DNA of 64,000 nt from Isoetes taiwanensis. Taxonomy: Eukaryota > Streptophyta > Lycopodiopsida > Isoetales > Isoetaceae. The stretch spans positions 2,910,751-2,974,750 of the forward strand of contig JAJEKV010000030.1 of assembly GCA_021234155.1 (NCBI GenBank), in the 5' to 3' direction. A program made the translations under genes and the position numbers. Below the pieces are notes generated by a model. The model worked only from the letters and a program-made list of their open reading frames with translations. It was not told the origin of the DNA and ran no database searches. Of the stretch, positions 58,831-64,000 are shown in pieces (the first letter of the stretch is position 1; each line of letters opens with the position of its first letter).

Positions 58831-59372
58831 TTTTTAGTGGGTGCTTATGTAATGGGACCTGATAGCACTTCCAAAAATATATTGTTCTTAACCTTATGTG
58901 ACACTTTAAAATTGAGATATTCCTCCATACTTGATATGTGTAGCAAGAAAGATAAACTACTCTAGCTTTTCAAATGTGTAGGAAGAGAGATACTTTTGAT
59001 AAACTAATATAGCATTTGTGATATTATCTCTTTTAAGAATCTAATTCCTATATGTGTCAGTATGCAAAGTTAAACAACAAAGTAGAGCAACAAATAAATA
59101 AATTTCAAGAGCAACAACTAGAAAGACAAATTTTATACGAGAATTGTAAACGATATTTTACTAATTCCATTGCTTCCAATAGAGAAATGAATTAGAAGAG
59201 CAAACATATTAATTGTACATGATATTTCACTAATTAAATTGCAGCAAAGGATACATTTATATAATGCAGCATGGCTGATTCTAGTGAAGTTAATCACTCG
59301 ATGAGATTTGCTTAGAGAAAGACACAAACGGGAGTTCATAACGACACTGAAACATCTATTTGTGGAGTTTAT
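58831..59372. other. Intergenic, nothing recognised
   Basis: No supported gene. Probable promoter region for the exon that begins at 59373. Confidence 0.4.
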
Positions 59373-60214
59373 TTGGCGATGGCAATGGAAGCGGCTCCTT
59401 TGCTTACTGTCACCCAAAGAGCACAGAAGCAGCTAGAGGACTCCGTAGTTGAGATTTTTCGTGATTTTGCGGAATCTGGAAAGGCTGGTCGTGCTGTAAG
59501 GTGCATGCCCTGAGCTCATTTTATCTCTCTGTGCATTTCTCAATTTTACAAAGGCAACAGACATAATATCTACATCAATGCAAAGATGAAAGGAAATAGA
59601 TGCAGAATAGGTGCTTGGGACACACGAAGCACAAACTATTTAAACTCCTCAAAGAAGAAAAAATTGCATCAGCTGGTTTTTCTGCGGCTATAAATCTCAT
59701 TTTACAGTTAAGACGGTTTCTGGCATGCATCATATTTACGCGCAGTCCATTAGAGTCACAAGAAGACTATTCTGAGCAGAAAAAAGACATAATCTTACAT
59801 TATTATTCAGGAGGCAAAGTTAAATTGGTATTTGGCAAATCGCTGCCTCTTCTTGCTTTGAATTCTGGCTACGTTGACCGAAATTGGTTCCTGCGCTTTA
59901 TGCTCCTTATCTGGTGAAAGTTAGCAGAAAATTCCTACAAATTCAGAAATGGATCAACAAAGAAATAATCTAAGCTGAATCAGAATTGCCCAGTAGTGAG
60001 TGCAGTAGATACCGGAATGTGGGCTTTGGCAAGCCGATTCAACTCTTCACTTTCAACATGGCTTATTATGTGCCAGTCATGCCAGAGCTACTATGCACAA
60101 AAGGGGGCCGATATCTTATCCAAGCAAATCTGCTGCCCTGATGTGCGTCGATCAATTGCCTGTGATGATCCAAGCTGCAGAAGAGTGACCCATGCAAGCT
60201 GTTTCAGAGCTTAG
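59373..60214 (+). other. Putative gene with zinc-binding C-terminus, family unknown
   Basis: A first exon at 59373 reads MAMEAAPLLTVTQRAQKQLE and VVEIFRDFAESGKAGRA, ending at a GTAAGG donor. A second candidate exon after an acceptor at 59603 reads HTKHKLFKLLKEEKIASAGF. A third after GTGCAG near 60005 reads ALASRFNSSLSTWLIMCQSC, with Cys spaced CxxC, CC, C, C and a final CDDPSCRRVTHASC, ending in TAG at 60212. Such spacing suggests a RING- or zinc-ribbon-like fold. I considered DNA-repair proteins with similar C-termini (FANCL, SLX1, NSE1) but no match was convincing. Exon boundaries between are unresolved. Confidence 0.4.
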
Positions 60215-60365
60215 TACGTCCAACTCATCAACGCCCAATTTGCCAGAGTTGGGCTCTATTTCGCCCAATTCATCAATACACGAATTCTGTTTAATATGAA
60301 TCATTCCTTCAAGTAAGTATAACTCTCTAAATTCTTGAGATCGCAGATCATTTTTATTCCTTAAA

Positions 60366-60549
60366 ACATCATATCAAACTTATCTGATAATCGAACTCCT
60401 TAAATTAGATGACTAAATCTTCGGGAAGAACATCATACCACACTTATCTGAGAATGGAACTCCTTGATTTAGATGAGTAAATTTTCGGGAAAGGCATAAA
60501 TTCGTAACCTGCACAGCTTTTCGGGAAAGGCATAAATTCGTAACCTGCT
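60366..60549. repeat. Two successive short tandem duplications
   Basis: A unit of about 65 bases, ACATCATA...CTTATCTGA...GAACTCCTT...TTCGGGAA, occurs twice (from 60366 and from 60430). It is followed by TTTTCGGGAAAGGCATAAAT plus TCGTAACCTGC repeated from 60482 and 60519. Confidence 0.85.
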
Positions 60550-61480
60550 CGCGGTCTGTAGCAACTCGAAAAGCCCAGCAGTAGAGGACTAAAACCTGTA
60601 CGTCGTCCTCCTTTTCTTAAACCAGAATACGTTTTTAATTTCTCAATCTGATTGCTTAATCCGCACTTAGTTCTTCTTGACTCTGTTTATCCCAAAAGCT
60701 CCATGCAAATAAGCGCCCACGATCTAAACTTCTTATGTGCCCTGCCCTCCCTCTTTTATATGAGGCAAAGGAGAATCCTACAGGATTCCGGAACCTGTCT
60801 TTGAAGCTTCTAGCAGCTTCTACAGCATGCAAAGAAACATCCAGCACACACTGCATCCTTCTAAAAATTTTAAGAGCTTACACGTGTATAAATCTAACCA
60901 CTAAATTTTTTTAACCACCTAGGCCTAGCTACGTTTAAGCTGCCCCCTTATCCTCCATATTACAATTATATATTAGAGATAAAGCAACTGGAACAATGAC
61001 ATTGGAAGAAAAATATAAAACAACCCAGAGGAAAAGGCCAACATCATAGCTAAATATAGCAATGCGGTGCAGATCATTAAACTGAGCAGAGAGAATAGAA
61101 AGTGGCACCAAAGGAGCGAAAAACTAACGTGGAGCAAAAGGGGCAAAAAGTACAAAACAAATCAAAGTAAACGAAAAATGGATGGCACAAACATTAGAGC
61201 GGATTTGGGGTCTCAAAATGGCTCATATCTTGGGTTAAAGATTTCCACGTCAGATTCGCCACGACCAATCAGGTTTGCGCCTCTTTTACGAAAGTCAGTA
61301 TTAGTTGGCAGGTAGAAGGATGAGCAGGCTTACTTGGCATCCACATGGCGTATTTTCATAGGGGATGCCTGCGCTTTTGTTGCAACCATATTAATGGCCT
61401 GTATTTTTCGGGAATCACTTCGCTGCCCAAAATAATGGTGACTTTGACCGCTTGTCAGCGTCACCAACTCCCTTGTCAAA
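60550..61480. other. Intergenic, nothing recognised
   Basis: No supported gene. CGACCAATCAGG at about 61262 contains a CCAAT motif. Confidence 0.4.
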
Positions 61481-61494
61481 TTTTGGCGCCAAAC
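61481..61494. promoter_or_regulatory. Perfect E2F-type site
   Basis: TTTTGGCGCCAAAC contains the palindromic E2F consensus TTTSGCGCSAAA. E2F sites drive S-phase genes in plants. It lies about 1.5 kb before the H3-like gene and just ahead of unassigned plus-strand frames, so its target is unclear. Confidence 0.4.
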
Positions 61495-61522
61495 GTCTGT
61501 ACTGTCACTACGGCGCCTCTAT

Positions 61523-61972
61523 GTGCATCCTCTCCACCTTCACTCCTCATCTGCAATCCATGTCTCCTATAATTTCTGTATTCTTGCCACATTTACAGAA
61601 CTCCCAAGTGAAGAAGTGGGAGGTTTTGTCTCAATAGGTTCGTGGGTGAGTATGCTGCCATCAACGAGGGGCGAGCATAGAGTTAAGCGACAAAGGCGAT
61701 CAGACGTGCGGACACATTGGATAGGTAGGATAAAAGAGTTCAAGTTGAATTCTAGCGGCCGGAAAGTGGAAAGTATAACAATGCGACATGTATATACCCC
61801 TTCTGATATGGCCAAAGAGTTAATCTCCACCAAAAACAGCTTCCCAAAATTGCCCTCAAATGGTAACTACCTTAATCAGATCACACGACGCGAAGCTGTC
61901 TGTCAGCTATTTAAGTGCGTAGAAACAGTTTCATGTCGTGTGATCTCCTTATCTTTTCATTTCTTTCGTTGA
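61523..61972 (+). other. Unassigned 149-codon frame
   Basis: An open frame with plausible composition (RVKRQRRSDVRTHWIGRIKE, then HVYTPSDMAKELISTKNSFP) but no recognised domain. It could be an exon of a gene that starts after the E2F site. Low confidence. Confidence 0.25.
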
Positions 61973-62309
61973 CACGTGTTTACAAACAAATTTATTGTGC
62001 AGGTTTATGTTTATCAGACGTCGTGGATGTTGTTCCAGCCGAAAGCATTAGTGTATGGATGCCGTGACCTTGCGGGGTATAGGTATTTGGTTTTACAGAC
62101 ATGATTACAACGTAAAGTCAGGAAACCGAGCTTGAGGCCGGTTGAATTTTCCCCTTTAGGTGAACTTTGTAAGCCACAGACTAATGAGAACAATGTAATT
62201 GCAATGAAAAAATGCCTGACTGACGAGGTGCAAGCGGGAATGTCTAAAAACTGAGGCGTGAGGATGAGTTTCAAAATCTTCACATCGTTTGAGGTATTTG
62301 CTAACATAT

Positions 62310-62811
62310 TCCAAATGGCGCAGGAAGTTCGAAAAGCTCCGAAGACATATACGTGCTTTCTCCCCCCTGCTGATTTTGTGGATGGCTTATTTTTTGTTCC
62401 GACCTGGGATGTTCGATTCCACGAATCATCCGGTCAACTAACAGAGTGCCGCGCAGTTAAGTCCTCCTTTAAGTTCAGATACTTTCTTCCAAAACAATAT
62501 TTATACGTGAATTGTCAACTAGAACGAAGGAAACAGAAAAAGAGAGGCTGCACAACTTTTTAGAAGCCGTTTGAGGACCATAGCAGACACTCCGATGCGG
62601 TAGATATTCGAGTATGGCGAGGGGAGGAAGTCATTTATACAGCCACCATGGAAATCGAATGACCATTATCAGAGCTAAGAGTGCTAATGGAGACAGAGGC
62701 GATTGCTAACGACTTGCATTATTTCATTGATGGCATTAGGTTTGGCTACAGACAAGAGGGAAATGTAAAGTTTAGTGAGTTCGCGATCAACAAGAAATTG
62801 TGTATCGCCTA
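62310..62811 (+). pseudogene. Unknown coding frame with two in-frame stops
   Basis: One reading frame stays protein-like for about 165 codons: TYTCFLPPADFVDGLFFVP, KFRYFLPKQYLYVNCQLE, TAG at 62561-62563, then VDIRVWRGEEVIYTATMEIE, TGA, PLSELRVLMETEAIANDL, HYFIDGIRFGYRQEGNVKF and a final stop near 62811. The composition is even and hydrophobic patterns continue across both stops, so this looks like a single protein with two nonsense mutations. The family is not recognised. It lies directly upstream of the H3-like gene in the same orientation. Confidence 0.4.
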
Positions 62812-62848
62812 GCGCTTTGAATCTCGGTTCTTTATTTGTGTTGTTGTT

Positions 62849-62901
62849 CGATGTTTTTTTAGGGTTCCGTATTTTGTCCGATATTTTTTTAGGGTTCCGT
62901 A
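62849..62901. repeat. Short tandem repeat before the H3-like gene
   Basis: CGATGTTTTTTTAGGGTTCC is repeated 30 bases later as CGATATTTTTTTAGGGTTCC, within the probable promoter region. Confidence 0.9.
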
Positions 62902-62987
62902 CAATTATTTAAAAAAGTTACCATTATATTTTACTTTTAACTTCTATTTATCTCTTGCTAGTTGTCTATTTTTGTCAGTGTTCGTAG

Positions 62988-62993
62988 TATAAA
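62988..62993 (+). promoter_or_regulatory. TATA-like box before the H3-like gene
   Basis: TATAAA lies only 26 bases before the ATG at 63014, which would leave almost no 5' leader, so its use is uncertain. Confidence 0.3.
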
Positions 62994-63013
62994 GCGCCAT
63001 CCGCTGAGAAGCC

Positions 63014-63901
63014 ATGGCTAGAACTAAGCAAACCGCAAGGATCCATCCAGGTGGTGTAAGGCCAGATGATTACATTAGTCTGCCTCCTTCATCCACATCT
63101 GAATCTGAAGTCTCTGATATAGATTCTCCTCCTCCGACCATGCCTAACAGAAGCTGCGGAAAAGAACTCCACATGACAGACAGTGGGAGAAGCAGTTCGG
63201 CAGTAAGTAGAGAGGTGCACTCCGGTTCGGAGACGGAGGATGAAAATGTGAGAGATCGTCGAGCAGAATATGATATCAGATTAATTATTGGGCAGCCGCC
63301 TCTTCTTGCTCTTCCTGCTCCTCCTGTGGATGCGCCAGGACCTTCAAATCAAAGGAGGAGGCCCAACGTCAGAAAGGGGAAGGCGACCAGAAATGTGAGG
63401 AGACGGCCGGAAGAGTCGGCCGAGCAACATCCGGCAAATGCTGAGGTGGGTGAGGGTAGTGGCCGGAAGCGGAAGACGAAGCCTGGCATTAAAGCGCTTT
63501 GCGAGATTAAGAAGTATCAGAAGAGCACTAAGATGGTCATTCCACGGCTCCCATTTGCGCGGCTCGTGAAAGAGATTCTGCAAGAATGTGGTGCGATGCA
63601 TCATACCAGTTACAGAATTCAAGCAACTGCCTTAAATGCTCTTCAAATGGCTTCAGAAGCAGTTGGTGTCGGTCTGTTCGAGGACTCGCAGCTTGCAACA
63701 ATACATGCCAAGCGGGTGACTGTCATGCCCAAGGACATGCGCCTGATCTTACGCATAAGGGATCCTGAGTACTATTGTGACGTTCCACGTATTTATACGG
63801 TCCACGTCACGTATTTATACGGGACACGTACAAATACACGCACGTCACCCTCTATAAATGTACGCCACCATGGGGGTATTGGAATAGGGGGGTTACTCTA
63901 A
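63014..63901 (+). CDS. Divergent histone H3-like protein with long tail
   Basis: A 295-codon open frame. Residues 2-9 (ARTKQTAR) equal the start of canonical H3, including K4, but K9 and S10 are absent (next are IHPGG). Residues 10-150 are an acidic and Ser/Pro-rich tail with a basic patch ([18 protein letters not shown], about 114-131). From 154 the histone fold is clear: [16 protein letters not shown] (alpha N), [11 protein letters not shown] (alpha 1), [20 protein letters not shown] (alpha 2) and [20 protein letters not shown] (loop 2 and alpha 3). Loop 1 ([10 protein letters not shown]) is four residues longer than in canonical H3; an enlarged loop 1 is a trait of centromeric H3. After RIR about 45 extra residues follow, encoded partly by the direct repeat CACGTATTTATACGG (63786, 63808). 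It would package DNA in nucleosomes if expressed. The frame has no intron, whereas plant CENH3 genes usually have several. Candidates are a centromeric H3 relative, a retrocopy or a novel variant. The 3' end may be altered. Confidence 0.7.
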   Translation: MARTKQTARIHPGGVRPDDYISLPPSSTSESEVSDIDSPPPTMPNRSCGKELHMTDSGRSSSAVSREVHSGSETEDENVRDRRAEYDIRLIIGQPPLLALPAPPVDAPGPSNQRRRPNVRKGKATRNVRRRPEESAEQHPANAEVGEGSGRKRKTKPGIKALCEIKKYQKSTKMVIPRLPFARLVKEILQECGAMHHTSYRIQATALNALQMASEAVGVGLFEDSQLATIHAKRVTVMPKDMRLILRIRDPEYYCDVPRIYTVHVTYLYGTRTNTRTSPSINVRHHGGIGIGGLL

Positions 63902-64000
63902 AAAGGATTAAATTAGCTATGCTAATTTAACACATTAAATATAATAACCTATAACTTAGGAAATTAAGACTAAATAGAATTAATTAGGCTAATTACTGTT
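63902..64000. other. AT-rich end of window
   Basis: Follows GGGGGGTTACTCTAAAAAGG; AATTAGC repeats suggest a repeat boundary. Nothing else seen. Confidence 0.4.

Noticed and set aside
61523-62811. Giant-virus or other foreign insertion as the source of the unknown frames next to the H3-like gene
   Set aside because: No hallmark viral gene or shift in base composition was seen, so there is no positive evidence.

Overview
The window is nuclear DNA of a land plant. A fern or other seed-free vascular plant is the best guess, but only by style: PLS-type PPR repeats of the kind common in fern genomes, spliced genes with GT-AG introns, large proline-rich extensins and a dense, layered load of LINE, SINE, Helitron, Mutator-like and other DNA transposon remnants. 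No rRNA, true tRNA, CRISPR or bacterial-type operon was seen.

1-6.6 kb is gene-poor and repeat-rich: a Helitron 3' end and three copies of a tRNA-derived SINE with a GC-rich hairpin. 6.6-18.1 kb is an unequal tandem duplication of a PPR gene plus an extensin gene, both on the minus strand. Copy 1 has an intact PPR reading frame and an extensin that lost its 5' end at the junction. Copy 2 has a PPR full of small indels, a 751-bp Mutator-like insertion with a 9-bp target duplication, and the extensin that keeps signal peptide and promoter (one frameshift). A third, decayed extensin lies at 20.3-21.5 kb, and a LINE 3' part at 21.9-23.0 kb.

23.4-42.2 kb is the most unusual part. Two convergent genes, here called A (plus) and B (minus), are separated by about 0.5 kb. 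A resembles a DDE-type transposase; B is a coiled-coil protein with a RING-like C-terminus. Each was split by another element. A holds a 2.2-kb inverted-repeat element with a cluster of GGTATAAATTTATACC palindromes. B holds a 10,273-bp element with 25-bp perfect terminal inverted repeats and a 4-bp AGGT duplication; it carries its own decayed transposase-like gene, a captured FCP1/HAD-like phosphatase fragment and about ten TCTCGACT...AGTCGAGA palindromes. Removing the 10.3-kb insert leaves gene B in frame at the junction.

42-54 kb is retroelement debris with a two-exon fragment of starch synthase III. 54.7-57.0 kb is an intact ten-exon ARP3 gene (actin-related protein 3, 424 residues). 57-62 kb holds LINE remnants and unassigned exons with a zinc-binding pattern. 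At 63.0 kb an intact frame encodes an unusual histone H3-like protein: the first eight residues match canonical H3 after the initiator Met, followed by a tail of about 150 residues, a histone fold with an enlarged loop 1, and a C-terminal extension.

Limits: everything was read by eye, with no alignment or database search. Splice sites outside ARP3 are tentative, and family names for the transposase-like proteins are recalled from memory.
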